From contig JAGTTR010000008.1 in assembly GCA_018223385.1 (NCBI GenBank), forward strand, positions 1 to 64,000: DNA of 64,000 nucleotides, read 5' to 3'. Positions 25,771 to 35,932 of the stretch are shown here, piece after piece (position 1 is the first letter of the stretch; every line of letters begins with the position of its first letter). The translations under genes and the position numbers were made by a program. A model generated the notes under the pieces. That model had not been told where the DNA came from and ran no database searches. It saw only the letters and a list, made by a program, of their open reading frames with translations. Origin of the DNA: Oscillospiraceae bacterium Marseille-Q3528 (GTDB lineage: Bacteria > Bacillota > Clostridia > Lachnospirales > Lachnospiraceae).

Positions 25771-26391
25771 ATGAAAATAGCAGTGATCGGAAAAGGAAAA
25801 CAGGCGGCACATACCGCTGCGGCATTTGCACTTTGCAAAGATTGTCAGGTATTTTTTTATAATACATCCGAGGGCGTATCCCGAACGGTTGAGGGCAGAA
25901 CAGAGGATGTCCTCCTGGATCGGGTGGAGCGGAAACGCCTTTCCATGGAAGAGGCCGCGCAGGCGATCACAAGACTGGTGATCTGTCCGGAGGAGACAGC
26001 GCTTTACGACTGTGACCTTGTCGTGGAGATGTCCCGGGAGTCAAGACGTGAGAGACGAAAGGAACTGAAAAAGTTGGCCGGGATCTGCAGCCCGAAAACC
26101 GTATTTGCCATTGGCACGTTTTCCCTGGATGCGGACTGGGAGCGCAGTGAGATCGGCCGTGAAGTGATTGGTATGGGATTTTTCCGGGAACGGTTCGTGT
26201 CAGATGCGGTGGAATTGATTGTCAGTGAAAAAATTCACAGAGATCTGGTCGCAGAAACGTCCGGAATCCTGAGAAGGCTGGGAAAACGGACCATTCTGGG
26301 CCGGGATCGGGGCGGGATTTTTTACAACCGCTTTATCGCACCATTGCAATATGTGGGAGAAACTGTGTATTTTCGGGCATTTGGGAGATAG
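25771..26391 (+). CDS. 3-hydroxyacyl-CoA dehydrogenase NAD-binding-domain protein
   Basis: A 206-residue protein with only the Rossmann domain of the 3-hydroxyacyl-CoA dehydrogenase family: a degenerate start GKGKQAAHTAAAFA in place of GxGxxG, then VVEMSRESRRERRKELKKL, FAIGTFSLD and GMGFFRERF. The C-terminal catalytic dimerisation domain (about 100 residues) is missing, and the usual His-Glu pair cannot be identified with confidence. It may have a regulatory or unknown role. It lies between pduL and the aldehyde dehydrogenase, co-directional. Confidence 0.6.
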   Translation: MKIAVIGKGKQAAHTAAAFALCKDCQVFFYNTSEGVSRTVEGRTEDVLLDRVERKRLSMEEAAQAITRLVICPEETALYDCDLVVEMSRESRRERRKELKKLAGICSPKTVFAIGTFSLDADWERSEIGREVIGMGFFRERFVSDAVELIVSEKIHRDLVAETSGILRRLGKRTILGRDRGGIFYNRFIAPLQYVGETVYFRAFGR

Positions 26392-26512
26392 ATGGTTATC
26401 TAACTTATCTATAGGTTTTCTAAGTTTCATAAGGTTGCCATAGAGCACTGTAAAGGTTAAAATATTAACATGAAAAGCGGAAACGCAAAAAAGGAAAAGG
26501 AGAACGGAAACT

Positions 26513-27871
26513 ATGAGTACAGTAAGCGAATTAGTGGAACGCGCAAGAGCAGCACAGGCAGTGCTGGAAGGATACTCTCAGGAGCAGGTAGATACTCTGG
26601 TACGTGCCATCGGCAAATTTGTCTATGACAATGCAGAGGATCTGGCAAAGAGAGCAGTGGAAGAGTCCGGTATGGGTGTTTACGAGGATAAGGTGGCAAA
26701 ATGTTATGGCAAGTCCAAGAACATCTGGAACAGCCTGAAGGGCAAGAAGTCCGTAGGTGTGATAGAAGTGAATGAAGAGACCGGTATCATGAAGGTTGGT
26801 AAGCCCAAGGGAATCGTGGCAGCAGTGACCCCGGTAACGAACCCGGTTGTGACCCCCATGTGTAATGCCATGTTTGCCATCAAGGGCAGAAACGCCATCA
26901 TCATCGCTCCGCATCCGAAGACAAAGAAGGTCAACAAATATGTGGTTGACAGTTTCCGGGATATCCTTGTAAGCCTGGGCGCACCGGCAGATGCCATCCA
27001 GACCATTGAGGAGCCTTCTCTTGACCTGACAGATGAGCTCATGGCTTCCGTTGATGTGGTTATCGCAACCGGCGGCGGCTCCATGGTAAAAGCCGCATAC
27101 TCCAGCGGAAAACCGGCACTGGGTGTTGGACCTGGTAACGTACAGACCATTCTTGACCGCGACATTGACCTGGAGGTAGAGATCCCGAAAGTGATCGCAG
27201 GAAGAATTTTTGATAATGGGATCATCTGCTCCGGTGAGCAGAGCATCATCGCTCCCCGGGAACAGTATGACGAGATCATCGACATCTTTGTAAAGAACGG
27301 CGCATTTTATGTAGATAACGAAGAAGATATCGCAAAATTCCGTGAGGCGATTTTCCCTGGCGGCGGCCCCATCAGCAGAAAGGTTGTTGGTCAGAGTGTG
27401 CAGAAGGTGGCTGAACTGGCAGGTGTCAAGGTACCGGAAGGAACCAAGGTGATCATTCTGAAGGCTGACAAGCATGGCAAGGAAGAGCAGCTCTGTCGTG
27501 AGAAGATGTGCCCCTGCATGGTAGCTCTGAAGTACGATACTTTCGAGGATGCTGTACAGATCGCAAAAGACAACTTACTGTTTGAGGGCGCAGGCCATAC
27601 CACATCCCTGCACTCCAACAACATGGATCATATCCGTTACGCAGGAGAGGTACTGCCCATCAGCCGTCTGATCGTGAACCAGCCGTCCTCCACAGGAGCG
27701 GGCGGAGCGCTGAACAACGGATTCTCTCCCACAACAACACTGGGCTGCGGTTCCTGGGGCGGAAACAGTATTTCTGAGAACCTGAACTATACCCACCTGA
27801 TCAATATTTCTCAGATTGGTATGCCGCATACGAGAAAAATTCCGACCGATGAGGAGATCTGGGCTGAATAA
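26513..27871 (+). CDS. CoA-acylating aldehyde dehydrogenase (SucD-like)
   Basis: A 452-residue enzyme that oxidises an aldehyde to acyl-CoA with NAD(P) or the reverse. The catalytic cysteine is in DNGIICSGEQS; GGGSMVKAA and GVGPGNVQ lie in the cofactor region. From memory it closely follows Clostridium kluyveri succinate-semialdehyde dehydrogenase SucD (YSQEQVDTLVRAIGKFVYDN; GVYEDKVAKC), but acetaldehyde and sulfoacetaldehyde dehydrogenases (EutE, SauS) belong to the same family. There is no alcohol dehydrogenase domain. A Cat1-like transferase lies in the same block, which fits a succinyl-CoA link. Confidence 0.85.
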   Translation: MSTVSELVERARAAQAVLEGYSQEQVDTLVRAIGKFVYDNAEDLAKRAVEESGMGVYEDKVAKCYGKSKNIWNSLKGKKSVGVIEVNEETGIMKVGKPKGIVAAVTPVTNPVVTPMCNAMFAIKGRNAIIIAPHPKTKKVNKYVVDSFRDILVSLGAPADAIQTIEEPSLDLTDELMASVDVVIATGGGSMVKAAYSSGKPALGVGPGNVQTILDRDIDLEVEIPKVIAGRIFDNGIICSGEQSIIAPREQYDEIIDIFVKNGAFYVDNEEDIAKFREAIFPGGGPISRKVVGQSVQKVAELAGVKVPEGTKVIILKADKHGKEEQLCREKMCPCMVALKYDTFEDAVQIAKDNLLFEGAGHTTSLHSNNMDHIRYAGEVLPISRLIVNQPSSTGAGGALNNGFSPTTTLGCGSWGGNSISENLNYTHLINISQIGMPHTRKIPTDEEIWAE

Positions 27872-27941
27872 GCGTATTTGAATATGGGTAGCTTCTCTTT
27901 CGTTTGTGAGCTTTGCAATGACGGAAACGGAAGATAGGGAC

Positions 27942-27991
27942 AAAGACTGCTGCACATGGTAACTGAAGTTTCATAGCAGCAGTCTTTTTTT
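27942..27991 (+). terminator. Rho-independent terminator ending the hydrogenase/aldehyde block
   Basis: Perfect 12-bp stem AAAGACTGCTGC (27942-27953) with complement at 27976-27987 and a T run. Confidence 0.92.
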
Positions 27992-28051
27992 AAAAACACT
28001 TTAGAAAGTAAGATAAGTTCTGAAGCTGTTTTAGAAAGCTGGGGTTTTACG

Positions 28052-28780
28052 ATGGATGAATATAAAGTAATGATCGTGGAGGATGATCCGATGGTGATGC
28101 AGATCCACAGCAATTATCTGGCAAGGGCAGGCGGATTTTCTGTGGCGGAGCGCGTCTCGGACGGGGAGCAGGCGCTGGCTGCGCTGAAAAAGGAACAGGT
28201 GGATCTCATCATTCTGGACGTGTTTATGCCGAAAGCGGATGGGTTTGCCGTTCTGCAGCGGATCCGGGAGGAGGGGTATGATACGGAGGTGATCATGGTG
28301 ACAGCGGCCAACGACTACGCCAGCCTGAACCGGGCCATGAAGCTGGGAGCGCTGGACTACCTGATCAAGCCCTACGACTACAGTCGCCTGGAGAAGGCAC
28401 TGAAAAAATTCCGCAGAAAGATGAACCGGAAGGAAGGCGGACAGAAAGCGGTGCTGCTGGAACAGCGGGAGGTGGATCTGTTTTTCGAGGAATCTGAGCG
28501 GGAGGATGACCTGCCGAAATCCATCAACCCCAATACCATTGAGCTGGTGCGGCGCTTTTTCAGGGAGCATGGCCGGGAGGAATACACCAGCCTGGAGGTG
28601 GCACAGGCAGTGGAGCTTTCCAGTGTGACTGCGCGGAAATATCTGAATTATCTCATTTCCCAGCAGGAACTGAAAGCAACGGTTGACTATATGACAGGCG
28701 GACGGCCATGTATTCGTTATCGCTATGTGAGCCGGAGTCTGGGAGATCGGAAAAGGAGGAGCGCATGTCCCGTAAAGTAG
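28052..28780 (+). CDS. Orphan CitB/DcuR-family response regulator
   Basis: A 242-residue paralogue of the regulator at 18087-18773, with the same layout: receiver (EDDP, Asp56 in LIILDVFMP, Lys in YLIKPYDY) and C-terminal helix-turn-helix (TSLEVAQAVELSSVTARKYL) ending GGRPCIRYRY. No kinase gene is adjacent; the kinase at 17099 could serve both. The gene overlaps the next one by 16 nt, so its direct job may include control of that exporter-like gene. Receiver residues look intact. Confidence 0.88.
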   Translation: MDEYKVMIVEDDPMVMQIHSNYLARAGGFSVAERVSDGEQALAALKKEQVDLIILDVFMPKADGFAVLQRIREEGYDTEVIMVTAANDYASLNRAMKLGALDYLIKPYDYSRLEKALKKFRRKMNRKEGGQKAVLLEQREVDLFFEESEREDDLPKSINPNTIELVRRFFREHGREEYTSLEVAQAVELSSVTARKYLNYLISQQELKATVDYMTGGRPCIRYRYVSRSLGDRKRRSACPVK

Positions 28781-29994
28781 GAATGAGAATCGTCAAATCC
28801 TGTATTGCCGCGTATCTTTGTTTCGTCGTTTATATGCTCCGGGGACAGAAGGGCATCCCGTTCTACTCTGTCATCGCGTCGATTTTCTGCATGCAGCCGC
28901 TGTTATCCCGATCCCTGAAGGTTGCGGGGGAGCGGATGAAGGGAACCATCATCGGGGTTGCTGTGGGAATTTTTACGCTGTGTCTGGAACGGCAGTTTCA
29001 TCTGGACGAGCATCTGTGGATCCATTATCTGTTGTTGGCGGTGATGTATCTGCCGGTGCTGTACCTGACAGTGATTACCCATAACCCGGCGTCCTCGTTT
29101 ATCGCTTGTGTGGCCTATTCCAGCGTAACCGTCTCCCACGGGTTTGACGTCAGTCCCTTTTCCTGGGGCATCAACCGTCTCATCGATACGATGATCGGCA
29201 TTCTCGTGGCTTATGTGGTGAATTGCATCCATATGCCAGCCAGAGGAAAGCGGGATCACTTGTATGCAGTGGCGGTGGATGCGCTGCCGGAGGGGGAAGA
29301 CGGTGTGCTGGACAATTATACGAAGGTGCGCCTGAATCAGCTGGTGGAGCGGGGCGCCCATATTTTCCTGTATGCCAGGGGCTCGGCGGCGGAGGCAGAG
29401 CGAAAGCTGGCAGGATATACTCATCGCTTCCCGGTCTGTATTTTAAATGGGGCGGCCCTTTATGATCCGAAAAAGGGCACCTTTACAGCGGTGGAATCTT
29501 TTTCGGAGGAAGCGGTTGGAAAGCTTGGAAATCTTCTGGAAAAGAACGGTTTTTCTGTGTTCACTTACTGCGTTTCCCACGGCAATCTCCAGGTGTTTTT
29601 TGACAAACTGGAGGATGAAGCCATGGAGAAATGGCACGACAGCAGAAGTACGCTGCCCCGGGAGAATTATGTGTGTGCATACCGGCCGGCGGACTGTTCG
29701 GTGCAGTGCCTGCGGGTTTTTGTAAAAGAGGAACAGCGGGCGTCCTTTGCGGACGCGCTGCAAAGAGAAGGCGCGGACATTCTGGCAAATATCCACTGGG
29801 AGGCGGACGACGCCTGCCCGGGGTGGCAGATCCTCTCTTTATATCCGCTGGCGGCAAGCGTAGATCAGGCGGCAGGGAAGCTCATGGAAGAACTGCATGT
29901 GCACGAACTGAATTACTATGTGCCGGAGGATCAGGAAACCTGGAATGTGTGGGTATTCGAGCAGTGGCATAAGAAACAAATGAAGAAATGCTGA
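28765..29994 (+). CDS. FUSC-like membrane protein fused to a degenerate HAD-like domain
   Basis: A 409-residue protein. Residues 1-160 hold about four membrane segments resembling the N-terminal half of aromatic acid exporter (FUSC/ArAE) proteins (IVKSCIAAYLCFVVYMLRGQ; GTIIGVAVGIF). Residues 175-400 resemble a Cof-type HAD fold (LVERGAHIFLYARGSAAEAE; CILNGAALYDPKKGTF), but the nucleophile motif DxDGT and the final GDSxND are not recognisable, so it is probably not a phosphatase. ATG 28765 follows AAAGGAGG inside the end of the regulator gene. The fusion suggests ligand sensing or binding coupled to export. Confidence 0.65.
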   Translation: MSRKVGMRIVKSCIAAYLCFVVYMLRGQKGIPFYSVIASIFCMQPLLSRSLKVAGERMKGTIIGVAVGIFTLCLERQFHLDEHLWIHYLLLAVMYLPVLYLTVITHNPASSFIACVAYSSVTVSHGFDVSPFSWGINRLIDTMIGILVAYVVNCIHMPARGKRDHLYAVAVDALPEGEDGVLDNYTKVRLNQLVERGAHIFLYARGSAAEAERKLAGYTHRFPVCILNGAALYDPKKGTFTAVESFSEEAVGKLGNLLEKNGFSVFTYCVSHGNLQVFFDKLEDEAMEKWHDSRSTLPRENYVCAYRPADCSVQCLRVFVKEEQRASFADALQREGADILANIHWEADDACPGWQILSLYPLAASVDQAAGKLMEELHVHELNYYVPEDQETWNVWVFEQWHKKQMKKC

Positions 29995-30136
29995 TCAGAT
30001 GGGAAAGAGAAGCGGCAGGCACTCCTTTGGTGGGGGCTTCCACTTCTTTTTTCTGTATTTGTACTGCCTCATACTTTGGAATGATTTACACAGGGGGCAG
30101 GAACTGATAAAATTTATATATATCAAACAGGATGGA

Positions 30137-32563
30137 ATGGCAGTGAAAAAGCAGCAGAATGACGTGCCGGAAGAAATGGAGGCAGGGGAGCAAATGGCGG
30201 ATAGCAAAACAGCAGACAACAGAATCGTGATCAAACCTGCGATCGCGGAGCAGTTCCGGCAGTGGCTGGATCATGGCAGAGTGCTTTTCCTCAGTGCGCC
30301 CTGCGGTTTTGGAAAGACGGTGGTGGCGGAGACCCTGCTGGCGGGAAGATCTTACCGGCGGGTGACCGGGGAGCAGCCGCAGCTGGAAGAGCTGGCAGCC
30401 CATCGCTCCTGGAAGATGTTGCTGCTGGACGATCTGCAGCTGATGCAGGAAGAGGAGGAGCAGCAGGCGCTGTGTGCCCTGATCCGGGATAATCCGTCCC
30501 GCCGGTTTCTGCTGCTTTCCCGGGGCGTGCCGCCGGGCTGCCTGATGGCTTTCGGGTACACCGGTCTTATGACCGTGCTGCGGGCGGACGCGCTGCTCTT
30601 TGACCGGGAAGATGTTCGACGTTGTTTTCAGCTTTTCGACGTGCCGGTGACGGAATCGGAGATCACCGCTATTTTGAAGGAATCCATCGGTCATCCGCTG
30701 GGTGTGGCGGTGACGGCCCGCTGTATGGCGGAGGGGCGGTCCTTCGGGCCGGATGTGGGGGCAGACGCGTTCCGGGAGATTTTTCTTTATTTTGAGACAG
30801 CCATTTACCGGCGCTTCGACCTTCTCATCCGCCGGTTCCTGCTGGAACTGGCTCCCTTTGAGAGCTTTGACCTGGAAATGGCCCGGATGGTAAGCGGCAA
30901 TCCCCATGCAGGGGAGCTGTTGGACTGGCTGCAGCGCAACACGACCATGTTCCGCTATGACGATATCCAGCGTTTTCATTTCTGGTCTGAATTCCGGGCG
31001 TTTCTGCTCTGGGAGATGGACCGGGAATACACGGAGGAAAAGAAGCGGGCGCTCTTTATCCGGGGCGGTATGTACTATGAACTGAAGGAAGATTTTTCCC
31101 ATGCGCTGGAATGCTATACCCAGGGCGGCGACCATGCCAAGGTGTCGGAGCTGCTCATCCGCAGTGCCCAGCTGCATCCGGGCATGGGCCATTATCAGGA
31201 GATGGAGAAATATTACCGGGCGCTGCCGGAGGCGGAGCTTTTGTCGTCCCCGTCGCTCATGCAGGGCATGAGCATGCTCTGTGCGCTGTCCGGGGATTAT
31301 GAGGCGTCGGAACGGTGGTACGATGAGCTGCGGCAGTTTGCCCTGCGGTGCGACAGGCGGGATGCGGAAGGCCGGCAGGCGAAAAGCCGTCTGGCCTGGC
31401 TGGACATTTCCCTGCCCCAGCGGGGGGTGGAAGGACTGACAGAGACGATCCCGGCGGTTTTCCGTCTCATGATGGAAAAAGAAATCGCGCTGCCGCCGTT
31501 TTCCGTGACGAGTACCCTGCCCAGCATTATGAACGGCGGAAAAGATTTTTCTGACTGGAGCAGAAAAGACGATCTGCTGTACCGGACGCTGCGGGTGCCG
31601 GTGGAAGCCGTGCTGGGAAAGGCCGGCGTAGGGCTGGCGGACTGCGCCATTGCGGAAAGCAAGTTTGAGAAGGGCGAGGCCATTTCCTTTCGGATGCTTT
31701 CCCTTGTGCCCCGGATGGGCGAGATCCGGCGCAGGGGCACGCCGGATATAGAGTTTGCGGTGACCGGGCTTCTCATCCGCAGCCAGATATCCAGCGGGCA
31801 GGTCGAGGACGCCAGACGCACGGCGGAAAATCTGCGGACATATTTTATAGAAGAAAGGCTCACCAGATTCCTGCCGAATATGGATGCCCTGCGCTGCCGC
31901 ATCGACCTGTATGGCGGCGATCTGGACAGTGCGGACGCCTGGTACCGGGAGAAAGCGCCCAGGGATCCGCTGCATCTGGATGTGATGAAACGCTATCAGT
32001 ATATGACCCAGGCCATGGTGGAGCTGACGGGCGGGAAGCCGGAGGCAGCCCTTTTGACGCTGGCGCCGCTGGTGGACTATTGCCGGAGATGTCAGCGGCA
32101 TATCGATGGCATTCATCTGGCCGTGCTGCAGGCGGTAGCTCTGTGGCGACAGAAGGATGCCCACTGGAGAGCACTTCTCACAGAAGCGCTGGACTGCGCG
32201 GAAAGCTATGATTTTATCCGACCGATCAGCTGTTACGGCGGCGCGGTGCTGCCGCTGCTGGAGGAGCTGCCCCGGGTGGATGACAGCAGATGGTTCCAGC
32301 GCCTGATGGCAGAGATGCGGGCGCAGGCGGCCTGTTATCCGGCATTTCTGCAGCCGCGGATGGCGCCCGGGGAGACGCTGACGGCCACAGAGCTGCAGAT
32401 TCTGCGGCTCATCTGTGCCGACAAGAGCAACGCCCAGATCGGGGAGATCATGGACATCAAGCTGCCCACGGTGAAAACCCACGTCAGCCATATTCTGGAA
32501 AAGTTGGGGGTCAGCCGCAGAAGTGAGGCCAGAACCGTGGCCCAGAAGCGGTGGCTTGTCTGA
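30137..32563 (+). CDS. MalT-type LuxR-family transcriptional regulator
   Basis: An 808-residue STAND-type regulator. A P-loop (APCGFGKT) is near residue 55 and a Walker B-like LLLDDLQLM near residue 97. A long helical-repeat region follows (for example ECYTQGGDHAKVSELLI). The C-terminal LuxR helix-turn-helix is LTATELQILRLICADKSNAQ then TVKTHVSHILEKLGV. Ligand unknown. The frame opens upstream at 29999, but that segment covers AT-rich promoter-like DNA and reads unlike protein, so ATG 30137 (behind ACAGGA) is preferred. It may control the small surface protein or the exporter beside it. Confidence 0.85.
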   Translation: MAVKKQQNDVPEEMEAGEQMADSKTADNRIVIKPAIAEQFRQWLDHGRVLFLSAPCGFGKTVVAETLLAGRSYRRVTGEQPQLEELAAHRSWKMLLLDDLQLMQEEEEQQALCALIRDNPSRRFLLLSRGVPPGCLMAFGYTGLMTVLRADALLFDREDVRRCFQLFDVPVTESEITAILKESIGHPLGVAVTARCMAEGRSFGPDVGADAFREIFLYFETAIYRRFDLLIRRFLLELAPFESFDLEMARMVSGNPHAGELLDWLQRNTTMFRYDDIQRFHFWSEFRAFLLWEMDREYTEEKKRALFIRGGMYYELKEDFSHALECYTQGGDHAKVSELLIRSAQLHPGMGHYQEMEKYYRALPEAELLSSPSLMQGMSMLCALSGDYEASERWYDELRQFALRCDRRDAEGRQAKSRLAWLDISLPQRGVEGLTETIPAVFRLMMEKEIALPPFSVTSTLPSIMNGGKDFSDWSRKDDLLYRTLRVPVEAVLGKAGVGLADCAIAESKFEKGEAISFRMLSLVPRMGEIRRRGTPDIEFAVTGLLIRSQISSGQVEDARRTAENLRTYFIEERLTRFLPNMDALRCRIDLYGGDLDSADAWYREKAPRDPLHLDVMKRYQYMTQAMVELTGGKPEAALLTLAPLVDYCRRCQRHIDGIHLAVLQAVALWRQKDAHWRALLTEALDCAESYDFIRPISCYGGAVLPLLEELPRVDDSRWFQRLMAEMRAQAACYPAFLQPRMAPGETLTATELQILRLICADKSNAQIGEIMDIKLPTVKTHVSHILEKLGVSRRSEARTVAQKRWLV

Positions 32564-32593
32564 TTTGCATTTACGAAAGAAGGGGTGAGGCCT

Positions 32594-33028
32594 GTGAAAA
32601 CATGGATATGCCGTGCGGCGCTGCTGACTGCGTTGTGCTTTTGGGCCATGCCGGTGTCTGTACATGCCGAGGACGGCTACACGCTGTTTGCCATAGAAAA
32701 AGGAAGCGATGAGAATATCCGAAATGCCTATGTGGTCATCGACGGGAAGACCGGGGAGACAGAAAGTGTGGCGGAGGAAGAGGCGAGCGCCGGGGCGGAT
32801 ACAGATGCCGGGGAAGCATCAAGTGCCGGGGCGGATACGGCTGCCGGAGAAGAGGACGATGCCGGGACAACCGCTGATGTCGGGGGAGCGGCAAATGCCA
32901 AGGATAACCCCTCAACAGGCGATTTTTCCCTCCCGGAGAAGCTCTTTTTTCTGCTGATCCTGAGTGGCACAGCAGTTTGTGGGCTGCTGACCAAAAGAAC
33001 CCGAAAGAAAAAGCACCGATTCGATTGA
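32594..33028 (+). CDS. Small secreted, wall-anchored-like acidic protein
   Basis: A 144-residue protein with GTG start behind AGAAGGGG. It has a signal peptide (KTWICRAALLTALCFWAMPV, cleavage after VHA), a short globular part, then an Ala/Glu/Gly/Asp-rich linker with repeats of SAGADT and AGE, an NPSTGD motif, a hydrophobic stretch (LFFLLILSGTAVCGLL) and a basic tail KRTRKKK. The last three form a sortase-type or pseudo-sortase signal. No enzymatic domain is visible. It lies 30 nt after the LuxR gene and likely shares its transcript. Confidence 0.65.
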   Translation: MKTWICRAALLTALCFWAMPVSVHAEDGYTLFAIEKGSDENIRNAYVVIDGKTGETESVAEEEASAGADTDAGEASSAGADTAAGEEDDAGTTADVGGAANAKDNPSTGDFSLPEKLFFLLILSGTAVCGLLTKRTRKKKHRFD

Positions 33029-33053
33029 CATAATCTTCTTTTTTTGCTATTAT
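33025..33053 (+). promoter_or_regulatory. Strong sigma-A promoter of guaB
   Basis: TTGACA at 33025-33030, 17-nt spacer, TATTAT at 33048-33053. It overlaps the stop of the preceding gene. Confidence 0.85.
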
Positions 33054-33055
33054 GA

Positions 33056-34561
<1,506 letters not shown>

Positions 34562-34650
34562 GCTGGATTTTTCGGGAAGCTGGCTGAGATCTGGAGAAAG
34601 CTGACTGAGAGAAAGCAGTAGAAAATAAAACAGAGAAACCGATAGAATAT

Positions 34651-34696
34651 AAAAAGACAGACCTATGATATGAAAGATACCCGGGTCTGTCTTTTT
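34651..34696 (+). terminator. Terminator after guaB
   Basis: 13-bp stem AAAAAGACAGACC (34651-34663) with complement at 34684-34696, ending in a T run. Confidence 0.9.
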
Positions 34697-34738
34697 TTGC
34701 GCCTAAGCAATATTTTAAGAAAAACTTCATTTTTTTCA

Positions 34739-34768
34739 TTGGATTTATTTACAAACACTTTCTATAAT
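34739..34768 (+). promoter_or_regulatory. Candidate promoter of the amidase gene
   Basis: TTGGAT at 34739-34744, 18-nt spacer, TATAAT at 34763-34768. It leaves a leader of about 150 nt before the amidase, in which I see no other feature. Confidence 0.45.
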
Positions 34769-34926
34769 AAAATCAGGGTAAAAAGAGAAAATCTCAACAG
34801 ATTTACTGATGATACAGAAGAATCCGTGGAGAATGCAGGAAAAGATTTATCAGGCGTATAAAAAGAATTTCGTGAACAGTGGAATAATAAAAATGATAGC
34901 GACGACAGAGAGGACAGCGAGCAGAT

Positions 34927-35682
34927 ATGGCAGCGCACAGAAGAAACGACCGGTTTTATGACCGGGACTGGGAAGAGGAAAAACGATACCGGAGGAAAAA
35001 GAAGAGAAGGCGGCAGGAGCGGATGGCCCGGGCCATTTTTGTGGGCGGCACAGGGTGCCTGCTGGTGCTTTTTGTGGCACTGCTCGTCTGGTTTCCGGGC
35101 AGATGGCTGTGGAATCAGCTGTTTCATAAGGAAGAACCGGCGACCCTGCTGGTGGAAGCACCGGATTATGACGTACAGCTGCTGACACCCAACGAGTATT
35201 CCAGGCCCCAGACGGCCACCGATCCCATCACCGGCATTGTCATCCATTATACGGCCAATCCCGGCACCAGCGCCCAGAACAACCGGGATTATTTCGAGGG
35301 GCTCAAAGACAGCCACATCACCAAGACCAGCAGCCATTTCATTGTGGGCATCGAGGGTGAGATCATCCAGTGCATTCCCACCAAGGAAGTGGCCTACGCC
35401 TCCAACAGCCGCAACAACGATACCGTGTCCATCGAGACGTGCTACATCAACGAGGACGGCTCCTACGAGCAGCCCACCTACGATTCCCTCGTGCATCTCA
35501 CCGCCTGGCTTATGGGAAAATTCAACCTGAAGATCGATGCTGTCATCCGGCATTACGATGTCACCGGCAAGCTGTGCCCTCTGTATTTCGTGGAGCATGA
35601 GGATGCCTGGGCACAGTTCAAGCAGGATGTGGTGGATTACATAGAGGCCAACGGCAGTACGCCGCCGAAAGAACAGGAGTAA
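34927..35682 (+). CDS. Membrane-anchored N-acetylmuramoyl-L-alanine amidase
   Basis: A 251-residue protein. A basic cytosolic N-terminus (RRKKKRRRQERMAR) precedes one membrane helix (about residues 36-55). The extracellular part is an Amidase_2/PGRP domain: zinc histidines in IVIHYTANPG and AVIRHYDVTGKLCP, and HFIVGIEGEIIQCIP in between. It would cut the amide bond between muramic acid and the stem peptide. It could act in growth, sporulation or defence; no partner genes show which. It is bounded by terminators on both sides. Confidence 0.9.
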   Translation: MAAHRRNDRFYDRDWEEEKRYRRKKKRRRQERMARAIFVGGTGCLLVLFVALLVWFPGRWLWNQLFHKEEPATLLVEAPDYDVQLLTPNEYSRPQTATDPITGIVIHYTANPGTSAQNNRDYFEGLKDSHITKTSSHFIVGIEGEIIQCIPTKEVAYASNSRNNDTVSIETCYINEDGSYEQPTYDSLVHLTAWLMGKFNLKIDAVIRHYDVTGKLCPLYFVEHEDAWAQFKQDVVDYIEANGSTPPKEQE

Positions 35683-35737
35683 AACCAGAACAGGCATAAA
35701 AGAAAAGGAAAATACGTTTCAGGCATAAGCGCAAATA

Positions 35738-35764
35738 CGGCAGGGGTATTAGACATCCCTGCCG
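35738..35764 (+). terminator. Stem-loop after the amidase gene
   Basis: Perfect CGGCAGGG/CCCTGCCG stem (35738-35745, 35757-35764) without a clear T run. It is the first of two stem-loops in this gap. Confidence 0.5.
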
Positions 35765-35778
35765 TTCCCGATTAAAAT

Positions 35779-35816
35779 ATAGGTGTCTGCCAAAAGAGGC
35801 GGGCATCTATTTTTTA
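35779..35816 (+). terminator. Rho-independent terminator
   Basis: 13-bp stem with wobble pairs (ATAGGTGTCTGCC at 35779-35791 and GGCGGGCATCTAT at 35798-35810) followed by a T run. Confidence 0.8.
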
Positions 35817-35932
35817 TTTATGTGAGCAACGATCGAAACGGAAGTGAATCTGAAAAAGTTGTTGATAGAAGATTTTGCAGGTTTCATAGAAAATGGTAAT
35901 TGAGGATGTTTTCAGTGGAAGGAGAGGTAAGA

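Noticed and set aside
29999..30136. N-terminal 46-residue extension of the LuxR-type regulator
   Set aside because: The stretch lies over AT-rich promoter-like DNA, has unusual composition for this protein, and a better start with ribosome site follows at 30137.
30086..32665. 859-codon open frame on the minus strand
   Set aside because: It is antisense to the LuxR/MalT-type regulator, has no domain-like sequence, is rich in His, Gln, Arg and Pro, and arises from the codon usage of the real gene.
34670..34861. 63-codon frame after guaB
   Set aside because: It begins inside the guaB terminator and covers a promoter-like TATAAT; no ribosome site or family resemblance.
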